A DNA stretch of 64,000 bases from Streptomyces sp. NBC_00483 (GCF_036013745.1 NZ_CP107880.1:10106001-10170000); one strand, 5' to 3'. Shown: positions 32,736-41,671, numbered from the stretch's first letter. Numbers and translations: made by a program. Notes: generated by a model from the letters alone, not told the origin.

Positions 32736-34004
32736 ATGAGTGCCTTGTCCCCCGTCCTCAAGCAGGCCACCCCCGTCCTGGCCGAACGCGGCGAGGGCGT
32801 CCGTCTCTACGACGAGTCGGGCCGCGCCCACCTGGACTTCACCGCCGGCATCGGCGTCACGTCCACCGGGCACTGCCACCCGAAGGTGGTGGCCGCCGCC
32901 CAGGAGCAGGTCGGCAAGCTCATCCACGGCCAGTACACGACCGTCATGCACAAGCCGCTGCAGACCCTCAGCGCGCGCCTGGGCGAGGTACTGCCGAACG
33001 GACTCGACTCGCTCTTCTTCGTCAACTCTGGTTCGGAGGCCGTCGAGGCCGCGATGCGCCTCGCCAAGCAGGCCACCGGTCGGCCCAACATCGTCGCCTT
33101 CCAGGGTGGCTTCCACGGCCGTACGCTCGCCGCCGCGTCGATGACCACGTCGGCCACCAAGTTCCGCTCCGGGTACGGGCCGCTGATGTCGGGCGTCGCG
33201 CTCGCGCCGTTCCCCAACACCTTCTACTACGGCTGGGACGAGGAGACCGCGACCAAGTTCGCGCTGCGCGAGCTGGACCAGTTGCTCGCCACCGTCACCA
33301 CGCCCGCCGACACCGCCGCGTTCATCGTGGAGCCGGTCCTCGGCGAGGGCGGCTACGTTCCCGCGAACACGGCCTTCCTGCGCGGCCTGCGCGAGCGCGC
33401 CGACCGGCACGGCATCCTGCTGATCATCGACGAGGTGCAGACCGGCTTCGGGCGCACGGGCAAGTTCTGGGGCCACGACCACTTCGACGGCAAGCCCGAC
33501 ATCATCGTCACCGCCAAGGGTCTGGCCAGCGGCTTCCCGCTGTCCGCGATCGCCGCGTCCAAGGAGCTGATGGCGCGGGCATGGCCCGGCTCGCAGGGCG
33601 GCACGTACGGCGGCAACGCGGTGGCGTGCGCCGCCGCCATCGCCACGCTCGACGTGATCCAGGAGGAGAAGCTCGTCGAGAACGCGGCCGAGCGCGGCCA
33701 GCAGCTCTTCGCCGGACTGCGCGAGGTCGCGGAGGCCTACCCGGTCGGCGGCCAGGGCGGCATCGGCGACGTCCGCGGCCTCGGCCTCATGGCCGGCACC
33801 GAGTTCGTCACCGCCGACGGCGAGCCGGACGGCGCCACCGCCGCCCGTGTGCACGCCGCCGCGTCCGAGCGCGGTCTGCTGCTGCTCACCTGCGGGACGC
33901 AGGGCCAGGTCGTCCGGATGATCCCGCCGCTGGTCGTGAACGGCGAGGAGATCGACGAGGGCCTGGGGCTGTGGCGCGAGTCGGTCGCGGCGGTCCTCGG
34001 CTGA
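32736..34004 (+). CDS. Class III PLP aminotransferase (4-aminobutyrate aminotransferase-like)
   Basis: Transfers an omega-amino group to a keto acid, 422 residues. The PLP lysine is in IIVTAKGLASGFPLSA, the PLP-binding aspartate in LLIIDEVQTGFGRTGKFW, and the phosphate-binding part in FVNSGSEAVEAAMRLAKQATGR. The segment FQGGFHGRT is conserved in GabT-like enzymes. AGCGAGGAG precedes the ATG. With the divergent semialdehyde dehydrogenase it forms an aminotransferase/dehydrogenase pair. A strong hairpin follows. The amino donor may be GABA, beta-alanine or another omega-amino acid. Confidence 0.92.
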   Translation: MSALSPVLKQATPVLAERGEGVRLYDESGRAHLDFTAGIGVTSTGHCHPKVVAAAQEQVGKLIHGQYTTVMHKPLQTLSARLGEVLPNGLDSLFFVNSGSEAVEAAMRLAKQATGRPNIVAFQGGFHGRTLAAASMTTSATKFRSGYGPLMSGVALAPFPNTFYYGWDEETATKFALRELDQLLATVTTPADTAAFIVEPVLGEGGYVPANTAFLRGLRERADRHGILLIIDEVQTGFGRTGKFWGHDHFDGKPDIIVTAKGLASGFPLSAIAASKELMARAWPGSQGGTYGGNAVACAAAIATLDVIQEEKLVENAAERGQQLFAGLREVAEAYPVGGQGGIGDVRGLGLMAGTEFVTADGEPDGATAARVHAAASERGLLLLTCGTQGQVVRMIPPLVVNGEEIDEGLGLWRESVAAVLG

Positions 34005-34045
34005 CACCTCCGGCAGGAACCGGGGGCGGCGTCGCCCTTGAGGAC

Positions 34046-34088
34046 CACTGTCGCCCCGGCCGGCCGCCGCCGCGCCGGGGCGACAGTG
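34046..34088 (+). terminator. Hairpin terminator after the aminotransferase
   Basis: A perfect 15-bp stem (CACTGTCGCCCCGGC and its complement) with a 13-base loop begins 42 bp after the stop. No T-run follows, as is common in Streptomyces. Confidence 0.75.
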
Positions 34089-34120
34089 CGTTGCGCCGCC
34101 ATCCCTGTGGGCTTCGGACC

Positions 34121-34181
34121 GCCGCCCCTGTGGGCAATCGGGCCGCCCCTGAGGGGCGGTACGGGTGGGCACAGGGGCGGC
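34121..34181. repeat. Nested inverted repeats between aminotransferase and oxidoreductase genes
   Basis: Outer arms GCCGCCCCTGTG (34121-34132) and CACAGGGGCGGC (34170-34181) enclose an inner hairpin CCGCCCC-TGA-GGGGCGG (34143-34159). With the terminator just before it, the 338-bp gap 34005-34342 is mostly secondary structure. The remaining 160 bp to the next gene hold its promoter and a Pro-codon-like CCC-rich leader; I see no gene there. Confidence 0.55.
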
Positions 34182-34342
34182 CCCCGTGCGGGCAGCACCT
34201 CGCCTCCCGGCCCCACCCCGACTCCGCCCACCCGGAACCCCCGCAATGCCCAGTTCCGCCACATCGGCGCAACGATCTTGAGACCCTCAACCCACCACCC
34301 CGCCCGCCCGCGCAGCCCACCGTCCCGCCCGAAGGAGCCACC

Positions 34343-37288
34343 ATGTCCGCCCCCGTAGCCACGACCGGATCCGCCGCGTCCCGCCCGGACGCGCCCGACC
34401 CGGCGACGCTGCAGAAGCTGGAGCGCGCACTGCGGGAAGCCGTGCCGCACGGCGAGGTCGCTTTCGGGAAGCGGCGGCGCGCCGAGTACGCGCAGGACGC
34501 CTCCGTGTACCGGCAGGTGCCCGCGGCCGTCGTGCTGCCCGCCGACACCGACGAGTTGGCCGCGGCGCTCGCCGCCTGCCACGCCCTCGACGTCGCCGTC
34601 ACCCTGCGCGGTGCGGGCACCTCCATCGCGGGGCAGGCCGTCGGCGACGGCGTCGTCATCGACACGTCGCGCAGCCTGAACCGCATCGTCGAGATCGACG
34701 CCGAGGCGCACACCGCCCGCGTCGAACCCGGTGTCGTCCTCGACCGCCTCCAGGACGCCTGCAAGCCGCACGGCCTGCGCTTCGGCCCCGACCCCTCCAC
34801 GCACGCCCGCTGCACCATCGGCGGCATGATCGGCAACAACGCCTGCGGCACCCACTCGGTGGCCTGGGGACGCACCGCCGACAACGTCGTCGAACTCGAG
34901 GTCCTCACCTACGACGGCGAGCGCATTCGGCTGCGCTCCCTCGACGCCGACGAACTGCAGCACGTCATAGACGAGGGCGGCCGCACCGGTGAGATCCACG
35001 CCCGCCTGCGTGATCTGCGCGACCGGCATCTGGCCATGCTGCGCACGGAGTTCGGCCGCTTCCGCCGCCAGGTCTCCGGCTACAGCCTCGAACACCTGCT
35101 GCCGGAGAGGGGCTTCGACCTCGCGGCAGCACTGGTCGGCACCGAAGGCACCTGCGCGGTCGTCGTCTCGGCCACCGTCAAGCTCGTCGACCTCCCGGCC
35201 CGCCGCACCCTCGTGGCCCTCGGCTTCGCCGACCTCCCGGCCGCCGGCGACGCGGCACGGCACGTGCTGCGCCACGAACCCATCGCCTGTGAGGGACTGG
35301 GCGGTGACCAGGTCGCGGCGCTGCGCCGCAACGTCCCCGATGCCCGCCCCGAGGAGATGCTGCCCGAGGGTGCGGGCTGGCTGCTGTGCGAGTTCGGCCA
35401 CGCGGACGCGACGCCCGACCCCGAGGCCGAACAGGCCCGCGCCGACGCCCTGTTGAAGGACACCGGCGCCGTCGACGTACGCCTCGTACAGAGCCCGGCC
35501 GAACAGGCCGCCCTGTGGCGCATCCGCGAGGACAGCTCGGGCCTCGCCACCCGCGCCCCCGACGGTTCCGAGGCGTGGCCCGGCTGGGAGGACTCCGCCG
35601 TCCCCGTCGAGCACCTCGGCGACTACCTGCGCGACCTGGCCGCGCTCCTGGAATCGCACGGCCTCCAGGGCACCCCGTACGGCCACTTCGGCGAGGGCTG
35701 CGTGCACATCCGCATCGACTTCGACCACGCGACGGCCGAAGGCGTGCGGATCTTCCGTACGTTCATGAAGGACGCCGCCGAACTCGTCGCCCGGCACGGC
35801 GGCACGCTCTCCGGCGAGCACGGAGACGGCCAGGCCCGCGCCGAATTCCTGCCGCTCGTCTACAGCGAGGAGGCGATGGAGGCGTTCGGAGAGTTCAAGG
35901 CGGTCTGGGACCCGGAGAACCGGCTCAACCCCGGCATCCTCGTCCACCCCCGCGCCGCCGACGAACGCCTGCGCATCACCGCGGGCCACCGCCCCACCCT
36001 CTCGCTCACCACCACGCTCGCCCTCGCCGAGGACGACGGCGACCTCACGAAGGCGCTGCGCCGCTGCGTCGGCATCGCCAAGTGCCGCACCGCGTCCGGC
36101 GGCGTGATGTGCCCCAGCTACCGCGCCACCGGGGACGAGAAGGACTCCACGCGCGGGCGCGCACGCGTGCTGTACGAAATGGTGCAGGGCGACGTCATCA
36201 CCGACGGCTGGCAGTCGGAGGAGGCCGCCGAGGCACTCGACCTGTGCCTGTCCTGCAAGGGCTGCAAGAGCGACTGCCCCGTGGGCGTGGACATGGCCTC
36301 CTACAAGGCGGAGTTCCTGCACCACCACTACAAGGGCAAGCGCCGCCCCGCCTCCCACTACGCACTCGGCTGGCTTCCCCTGTGGTCCCACCTCGCGGGC
36401 CTCGCGCCGAGCCTCGTCAACGCGGTGACGCGCAACAAGAAGGCCGCCACACTTCTTAAGAAGGCGGGCGGCATCGCCCCGGAGCGCCCCGTCCCGCCCT
36501 TCGCCGGGCGCCGCTTCCGTACGAGCTTCAAGAAGCGCCGCAACGCGCCGGCACCCGGCAGCCGGGGCAAGGTCCTCCTCTGGCCCGACACCTTCACCGA
36601 GTTCATGTCGCCCGAGGTCGGCCGCGCCGCGGTCCTCGTCCTCGAACACGCCGGCTTCGAGGTGGTCCTGCCGCCCGACCGCCTGTGCTGCGGCCTGACC
36701 TGGCACACGACGGGCCAACTCGACATGGCCAAGAAGGTGTTGGACCGCACCCTCAAGGCGGTCGACCCCTACCTCCAGGAGGGGATGCCGCTGATCGGCC
36801 TGGAGCCCAGCTGCACGTCCTTGTTCCGCACGGACGCCACGGAGCTGTTCCCCGACGACCCCCGCGCCAAGCGCCTGGCGGAGCAGACCATGACGCTCGC
36901 CGAACTCCTCGACCAGCGCGCCCCCGACGTCGACTTCGGCCGCCTCGACGACGTCACCGCCCTGACCCAGACCCACTGCCACCAGCACGCCACGCTCGGC
37001 AGCAAGGCGGACGACCGGGTGCTCGCCCGCGTCGGCGTGGACAGCGGCCGCCTCGACTCCGGCTGCTGCGGCCTGGCCGGCAACTTCGGTTTCGAGGACG
37101 GCCATTACGACGTGTCGGTCGCGGTCGGCGAACAGGCCCTGCTGCCGGCCCTGCGCGAGGCGGCCGACGACACGGTGGTCCTCGCGGACGGCTACAGCTG
37201 CCGCACCCAGATCACCCAACTCTCCGACCGCCGCCCACGCCACCTCGCGGAACTCCTCAGGGACGCGCTGCGGGCAGCGTCGAGGTGA
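34343..37288 (+). CDS. FAD-linked oxidase/Fe-S oxidoreductase fusion (D-2-hydroxyglutarate or D-lactate dehydrogenase-like)
   Basis: Oxidizes a D-2-hydroxy acid and passes electrons to the respiratory chain, 981 residues. N-terminal FAD_binding_4 domain (about 55-270; TLRGAGTSIAGQAVGDGVVID and GMIGNNACGTHS). FAD-oxidase C domain (about 290-540; HFGEGCVHIRIDF, SGEHGDGQAR). A ferredoxin-like Fe-S section with LDLCLSCKGCKSDCPVGVDM. Two CCG domains (DRLCCGLTWHTTGQ and DSGCCGLAGNFGFE). GAAGGAG precedes the ATG. Such fusions replace separate GlcD/GlpC subunits. It could work on the product of the D-2-hydroxyacid dehydrogenase at 15314; no copy of the shared operator is upstream. Confidence 0.92.
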   Translation: MSAPVATTGSAASRPDAPDPATLQKLERALREAVPHGEVAFGKRRRAEYAQDASVYRQVPAAVVLPADTDELAAALAACHALDVAVTLRGAGTSIAGQAVGDGVVIDTSRSLNRIVEIDAEAHTARVEPGVVLDRLQDACKPHGLRFGPDPSTHARCTIGGMIGNNACGTHSVAWGRTADNVVELEVLTYDGERIRLRSLDADELQHVIDEGGRTGEIHARLRDLRDRHLAMLRTEFGRFRRQVSGYSLEHLLPERGFDLAAALVGTEGTCAVVVSATVKLVDLPARRTLVALGFADLPAAGDAARHVLRHEPIACEGLGGDQVAALRRNVPDARPEEMLPEGAGWLLCEFGHADATPDPEAEQARADALLKDTGAVDVRLVQSPAEQAALWRIREDSSGLATRAPDGSEAWPGWEDSAVPVEHLGDYLRDLAALLESHGLQGTPYGHFGEGCVHIRIDFDHATAEGVRIFRTFMKDAAELVARHGGTLSGEHGDGQARAEFLPLVYSEEAMEAFGEFKAVWDPENRLNPGILVHPRAADERLRITAGHRPTLSLTTTLALAEDDGDLTKALRRCVGIAKCRTASGGVMCPSYRATGDEKDSTRGRARVLYEMVQGDVITDGWQSEEAAEALDLCLSCKGCKSDCPVGVDMASYKAEFLHHHYKGKRRPASHYALGWLPLWSHLAGLAPSLVNAVTRNKKAATLLKKAGGIAPERPVPPFAGRRFRTSFKKRRNAPAPGSRGKVLLWPDTFTEFMSPEVGRAAVLVLEHAGFEVVLPPDRLCCGLTWHTTGQLDMAKKVLDRTLKAVDPYLQEGMPLIGLEPSCTSLFRTDATELFPDDPRAKRLAEQTMTLAELLDQRAPDVDFGRLDDVTALTQTHCHQHATLGSKADDRVLARVGVDSGRLDSGCCGLAGNFGFEDGHYDVSVAVGEQALLPALREAADDTVVLADGYSCRTQITQLSDRRPRHLAELLRDALRAASR

Positions 37289-37330
37289 CCGAGGAGGTGC
37301 GCGCAATGTTCGGCGAGGCCCGCAGGGACG

Positions 37331-37498
37331 TCAGTTGACCTGCTCTCCCTGCGGCTCGCCGAGCTCGGCCGTCGGCACCCGGAACGTCTCCCGCAGCCCC
37401 CACGCGCACAGCGCCAGGACGAGCGCGGCCGCCGCGGAGTAGAGCCCGACGCCGATGGGGTTCCCGTCGAAGGCGAGCAAGAGCACGGTCGCCGTATC
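37331..37498 (-). pseudogene. C-terminal remnant of an MFS transporter (MHS-like)
   Basis: Reading leftward, about 55 codons encode a final transmembrane helix and tail, LLLAFDGNPIGVGLYSAAAALVLALCAWGLRETFR, then a hydrophilic end. This matches the last helix of metabolite:H+ symporters, with nothing of the remaining 11 helices upstream. It is best read as a decayed fragment left by a deletion. The rest of the 407-bp gap 37289-37695 holds no convincing gene; the DHFR-like gene's promoter must lie in its right part. Confidence 0.55.
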
Positions 37499-37695
37499 GC
37501 CTGTACGGAACCGGCCGCTCCGCGCATCACGCAGGCGCATTTGAGGGAGCGGGAGTCGACGCGGCGATGAGCCGGGTGACCGATTCGCGTCCGCGACCCG
37601 CCGTATACCGATGAGTTCTGCCGCGCACGCCGGTCCATGAGTGTTGGTTGGTGCAGAGCCGACTGATGACGAGTGAAGAATCAGGGAGATCCGAC

Positions 37696-38268
37696 ATGCG
37701 CACGCTGATCAGCACGGCCTTCGTGTCCCTCGACGGAGTCATGGAGGCACCGGGCGGCGAGCCCGGGTACCGCAACTCCGGGTGGACCTTCAAGGGTGTC
37801 GACTTCGTGCCCGAGGCGTTCGAGATCAAGGGCCGGGAGCAGACCGAGGCGAGCGCGATGCTCTTCGGTCGGGTCAGCTACGAGGCGTTCAGCCCGGTGT
37901 GGCCGGGCATGGAGGAGTTCGCCGAGTACAAGCCGATGCCGAAGTACGTCGTGTCCACCACCCTCAAGTCCGGTGACCTGGTGCCCGGTTGGGGCGAGAC
38001 GTCGATCCTGCGCTCGCTCGACGAGGTCGCCGCACTGAAGGAGACCGAGGGTGGCCCGATCATCATGCACGGCAGCGCCACCCTCAATCAGAACCTGTCG
38101 GACGCGGGCCTCATCGACCGCTACCACCTGCTGGTCTTCCCGCTGCTGCTCGGAGCGGGCAAGCGACTTTTCAGTGCGACGGACAAGGACACGCAAGCCC
38201 TGAAGCTCGTCGAGCACGAGGCGTACGCGAACGGGCTGCAGAAGAACGTCTTCGACGTCGTGCGCTGA
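37696..38268 (+). CDS. Dihydrofolate reductase-fold protein (RibD C-terminal-like)
   Basis: NADPH-dependent reductase-like protein of 190 residues of the RibD_C/DHFR superfamily often found as YyaP/YwjB-type proteins. It starts with the typical MRTLISTAFVSLDGVMEAP. Next come MLFGRVSYEAF and KYVVSTTLKSGD. IIMHGSATLNQNLSDAGLIDRYHLLVFPLLLGAGKRLF follows, the substrate/cofactor region. AGGGAGATC precedes ATG 37696. Stand-alone members have poorly known substrates. The gene is monocistronic, and its 3' end faces the SDR gene at 18 bp. Confidence 0.88.
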   Translation: MRTLISTAFVSLDGVMEAPGGEPGYRNSGWTFKGVDFVPEAFEIKGREQTEASAMLFGRVSYEAFSPVWPGMEEFAEYKPMPKYVVSTTLKSGDLVPGWGETSILRSLDEVAALKETEGGPIIMHGSATLNQNLSDAGLIDRYHLLVFPLLLGAGKRLFSATDKDTQALKLVEHEAYANGLQKNVFDVVR

Positions 38269-38286
38269 GGTCCTCGCGGCGTTCCG

Positions 38287-39120
38287 TCACGCGTCGAAGT
38301 CGGTGGAGCGCGCGAGCTTCTCCCAGTTGGTCAACTCGGCTCGGGTTCCGTCGAGTTGGGCGGTGATCGCGTCGACCGCGTCGTTGCCGAGCGGCAGGCG
38401 CAGCGGCGGCTCGTCGGCGTCCACGGCGGTCAGGATGGCGGCAGCGGCCTTGACCGGGTCGCCGGGCTCCTGGCCGCTGCCGCCCGGCAGCCCGGAGACG
38501 ACCGGGCCCACGGTGTCCTGGTAGGCGTCCATGACCGGGGCCGGGGCCACCGCCTCGGTGCCGGCGAAGCCCGTGCGGAACGCGCCGGGCTCGACGATCA
38601 GCACCTTGATGCCGAGCGGCGCGACCTCGGCGGCCAGCGCCTCGGAGAGCCCTTCCAGGGCGAACTTGGTGGCGCAGTAGGCGCCGACCCCCGCGAACGC
38701 GAACCGCCCGCCCATGCTGGTCAGTTGGACGATGGTGCCCGAGCCCCGGCGGCGCATGTGCGGCAGCACGGCCCGGGTGAGCGCGGCCGGGCCGAAGAAG
38801 TGCAGGTCCATCAGGTCCCGCAGCTCCGCGTCCGTGGCCTCCTCGACCGCCCCGACCATGCCGCGCCCGGCGTTGTTGACCAGAACGTCGATCCGGCCGT
38901 GCCGTGCGGCCACTCCGTCGACCGCGGCCTGCACGTCGCCGATGGCGGTCACGTCCAGCGCCAGCGTCTCGACCTGGTCCGGGTGGGCGGCGACCAGATC
39001 GTCGAGCGGCGCGGTGCGGCGGGCGGCGGCCACCACGACGTCCCCCGCGGCCACCGCCGCCTCGGTGATCGCCCGGCCGAACCCGCTGCTCGCTCCCGTG
39101 ACCAGCCAAACCCTGTTCAT
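38287..39120 (-). CDS. Short-chain dehydrogenase/reductase (SDR)
   Basis: Classical SDR of 277 residues: cofactor motif VTGASSGFGRAI, NNAG box (VLVNNAGRGMVG), catalytic Ser in VQLTSMGGRFA and Y-x-x-x-K in AYCATKFALEG. After the first Gly-rich loop AAARRT is present, favouring NADP(H). It acts on an alcohol/ketone pair of unknown identity. Divergent from a LysR gene with a T-N11-A-like box in between; LysR control is a reasonable inference. Confidence 0.9.
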   Translation of the reverse strand: MNRVWLVTGASSGFGRAITEAAVAAGDVVVAAARRTAPLDDLVAAHPDQVETLALDVTAIGDVQAAVDGVAARHGRIDVLVNNAGRGMVGAVEEATDAELRDLMDLHFFGPAALTRAVLPHMRRRGSGTIVQLTSMGGRFAFAGVGAYCATKFALEGLSEALAAEVAPLGIKVLIVEPGAFRTGFAGTEAVAPAPVMDAYQDTVGPVVSGLPGGSGQEPGDPVKAAAAILTAVDADEPPLRLPLGNDAVDAITAQLDGTRAELTNWEKLARSTDFDA

Positions 39121-39216
39121 GCTGTTCTCCTCGAACCGGGGGAGCCGCCGCTGTCGGTGGCCCCGCTGTGAACTACCTTGCGGTACAGACCAGTTGCCCG
39201 TCCAAGATCTGACGTG

Positions 39217-39231
39217 ATAGCCGATGGTTAT
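39217..39231. promoter_or_regulatory. LysR-type box overlapping the lysR-like start
   Basis: ATAGCC-GAT-GGTTAT is an imperfect palindrome (one mismatch per arm) of the T-N11-A kind. It covers the ATG at 39224 of the LysR gene and lies in the divergent gap with the SDR gene. Possible autoregulatory site; an alternative start ATG is at 39230. Confidence 0.35.
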
Positions 39232-40195
39232 GGACGTTCATGGGCGGGACCTCAGGTACTTCACCGCGGTGGCCGAGGAGTTGCACTTCACGCGTGCGGC
39301 CGAGCGGCTGTACGTCTCGCAGCCCGCGCTGAGCAAGCAGATCAGGATGCTGGAGAAGCAGGTGGGGGCCCCGCTGTTCGAGCGTGACCGGCGCGAAGTG
39401 CGGCTGACCGAGGCGGGGGCGGCGCTGTTGCCGCACGCCCAGCGGATGGTCGCCGAGTGGGAGGCTGCGCGGGAGTCGGTCGCCAAGGTGGTGGCCGAGC
39501 GGGCGTCGGCCCTCGTGGTGGGCATGAGCACCAGTCCGGGGCGCGGGGGCGTGCTGCCGGCGATCCGCTCCCGCTTCACCGCCGAGCATCCCGACACCCG
39601 GCTCAGGGTCCGCCAGGTGTCCTGGGACGACTCGACGGCGGGGCTCGCCGACGGCACGAGCGACGTGGCGTTCGTCTGGCTGCCGCTGCCGGAACAGGAG
39701 CGCTACCGGTGGTCGCCGATAGCCGAGGAGCCCCGCCTGGTCGCCATGGCCGAGACGCATCCGCTGGCCGACCGCGAGACCGTCGACTTCGCGGAGCTCC
39801 TGAACGAGCCGTTCCTCGCGCTGCCCTACAGCGCGGGCCCGCTGCGGGACTACTGGCTCGCCACCGACGCCCGCGGCGGGAAACCCGCGGTCATCGGCGC
39901 CGAGGTGGCCAGCGCCGAGGAGACGTACGAGGCGCTCGCCGCGGAACTCGGCGTCGTCCTGCTCGCGCTCGGCAACGCGCCGCTGGTCACCCTCGGCGGC
40001 GTCGTCACCCGCCCCGTCCACGGCATCTCACCCAGCCGCTTCGTGCTGGCGTGGCGCGCCGACGACCGCCGCCCGCTGGTGGAGGCGTACGCGCGCGCCG
40101 CCGCGGCCCTCAGTGACGGAACCCGTACTCCGACCACTTCTCGACCACACGCCGCCGGACGTCCTCGGGGAACGAATTCCGGAACGAAGCGGTGA
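39224..40195 (+). CDS. LysR-family regulator
   Basis: LTTR of 323 residues. HTH: RDLRYFTAVAEELHFTRAAERLYVSQPALSKQIRMLEKQVGAPLFERD. The effector domain (about 90-300) contains the co-inducer pocket parts VVGMSTSPGRGGVLPAIRSRF and VTLGGVVTRPVHGISPSRFVLAWR. The tail beyond about 300 is basic and disordered. Its last 86 bp overlap the convergent UbiD-family gene, coding on both strands. Probably controls the divergent SDR gene. Confidence 0.9.
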   Translation: MVMDVHGRDLRYFTAVAEELHFTRAAERLYVSQPALSKQIRMLEKQVGAPLFERDRREVRLTEAGAALLPHAQRMVAEWEAARESVAKVVAERASALVVGMSTSPGRGGVLPAIRSRFTAEHPDTRLRVRQVSWDDSTAGLADGTSDVAFVWLPLPEQERYRWSPIAEEPRLVAMAETHPLADRETVDFAELLNEPFLALPYSAGPLRDYWLATDARGGKPAVIGAEVASAEETYEALAAELGVVLLALGNAPLVTLGGVVTRPVHGISPSRFVLAWRADDRRPLVEAYARAAAALSDGTRTPTTSRPHAAGRPRGTNSGTKR

Positions 40196-41603
40196 TCCCC
40201 GGTGTGTCACCGGCCAGTTGAGCGGGGAGCAGGCAGCTGATGACGGCCTTGCCGCCGCGGCCCGAGCGCACCTCCTCCGCAGTGAGGTAGGGAACCATCG
40301 GGATACCGGGCGCCTCCGGGTACACGTACTCGCCGGTGCCGGGGTGGTAGCGCGTCGCCATCGCCCACACCAACTGGTCGATGTCGGTGACGTCGATGTC
40401 GTCGGCGACCAGGATCACCTTCGGGACGAGCCACCCGGTGTGCGAGCCGAACAGCACCTCGGCGACGGCGTCGGCCAGTTGGCGCTCGCTCATCCGCATC
40501 CCGGCCAGCCGCCCGATGTCGACGGAGACGGCGATCCAGCACGTCGCGGCCTCGTAGGAGCACCAGGCCATGGAGACGGGCAGCCCGCTGGAGCGCAGCA
40601 GGTCCAGGCTGGTCGCCGAGATCATCGTGCCCCAGATGGTGTGGTTCTCCTCAGGTGGCAGCCCCGCCACGCACACCGGCAGGATCGGCGCGTCCCGATG
40701 GGTGACGGTCTCCACGTGGAAGACGGGCTGCGGCTTGCTCTCGGCGAACGAATACCCGTGGTACTCGCCCATCGGCCCCTCGGGGGCGGTCTCGTCCGGG
40801 CTGATCCAACCCTCCAGCACGATCTCGGAGTTGGCGGGCACATGCAGGTCGTGCAGCTCGGTCCTGACGACGTCGACGGGGCTGCCGGCGAGGGCGCCCA
40901 CGTACCCGTCCTCGTTCACCTCGGCGGGCAGTGGCATGCCGGCGGCCGCCAGCGCGGCGGGCGGCGCGCCGATGACCATCGCCCAGGGCGTGGGCTCGCC
41001 GCGCTCCCGCCACATCTGGTGGATCATGCCGAGGTGCTGCTGCGGCATGGCGGGCCCGACGAGGGTGCGCGGCCCGTGCAGCATCGTGCGGCTGACGGAC
41101 CAGCTCGTCCACCGGCCGTCGGGCGTGCGCACCACATGGAAGCCGTACGTCCCGAAGTAGCGGCCGCCGTCCTCGGCGTGCAGCAGCGGGACGGGGAAGC
41201 GGGTGAGGTCGACGTCCTCGCCCGTCAGGACGTTCTCCTTGCAGGGGCCTCCGTCCACGACGCGCGGAGCGAGGGGCTCGGCGTGCATCGCCGAAATGAG
41301 ACGTTCGAGGAGTTCGCGCGGCGTGGTCTCGCGGGGGAGCCCGAAGTGCGCGGCGAGCCGCCCGTACGCGCCGTCGGCGCGGCCGGTGAGGCCGGCCGGC
41401 GCGCCGAGAATGCGATGCCCGGGCGCACCCTCGGTGAGGTTGCTGAACAGGGGAGCGGGACCGCGCGTCTCGTACACACGCCGCGTGATCGCGCCGACCT
41501 CGAGGGTGGGGCTGACCGGTTGACGGATGTCGACCGCGTCGCCGGCCTCGATCAACTCCGCGACGAAGTCACGGAAGTTGAGCGCGCTGCCGCGTTGCGT
41601 CAT
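40110..41603 (-). CDS. UbiD-family (prenylated-FMN) decarboxylase
   Basis: Reversible decarboxylase of aromatic or alpha,beta-unsaturated acids, 497 residues. Segments typical of UbiD are present: TRFPVPLLHAEDGGRYFGTYG, SWSVSRTMLHGPRT (catalytic Arg), VVIGAPP-like MVIGAPPAALAAA, EIVLEGWISPDETAPEGPMGEYHGY (catalytic Glu pair), PPEENHTIWG. ATG 41603 has AAAGGG upstream. Divergent from a MarR gene and resembling vanillate-type non-oxidative decarboxylase systems, but no UbiX (prFMN synthase) or VdcD partner is adjacent, so prFMN must come from elsewhere. Product 3' end overlaps the LysR gene. Confidence 0.9.
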   Translation of the reverse strand: MTQRGSALNFRDFVAELIEAGDAVDIRQPVSPTLEVGAITRRVYETRGPAPLFSNLTEGAPGHRILGAPAGLTGRADGAYGRLAAHFGLPRETTPRELLERLISAMHAEPLAPRVVDGGPCKENVLTGEDVDLTRFPVPLLHAEDGGRYFGTYGFHVVRTPDGRWTSWSVSRTMLHGPRTLVGPAMPQQHLGMIHQMWRERGEPTPWAMVIGAPPAALAAAGMPLPAEVNEDGYVGALAGSPVDVVRTELHDLHVPANSEIVLEGWISPDETAPEGPMGEYHGYSFAESKPQPVFHVETVTHRDAPILPVCVAGLPPEENHTIWGTMISATSLDLLRSSGLPVSMAWCSYEAATCWIAVSVDIGRLAGMRMSERQLADAVAEVLFGSHTGWLVPKVILVADDIDVTDIDQLVWAMATRYHPGTGEYVYPEAPGIPMVPYLTAEEVRSGRGGKAVISCLLPAQLAGDTPGITASFRNSFPEDVRRRVVEKWSEYGFRH

Positions 41604-41671
41604 TGCAGACCCTTTCTGCGGGCGAGGGCCGGTGGAATCGGCTCTCCCCGAAGGCATCACACACAGTTATT

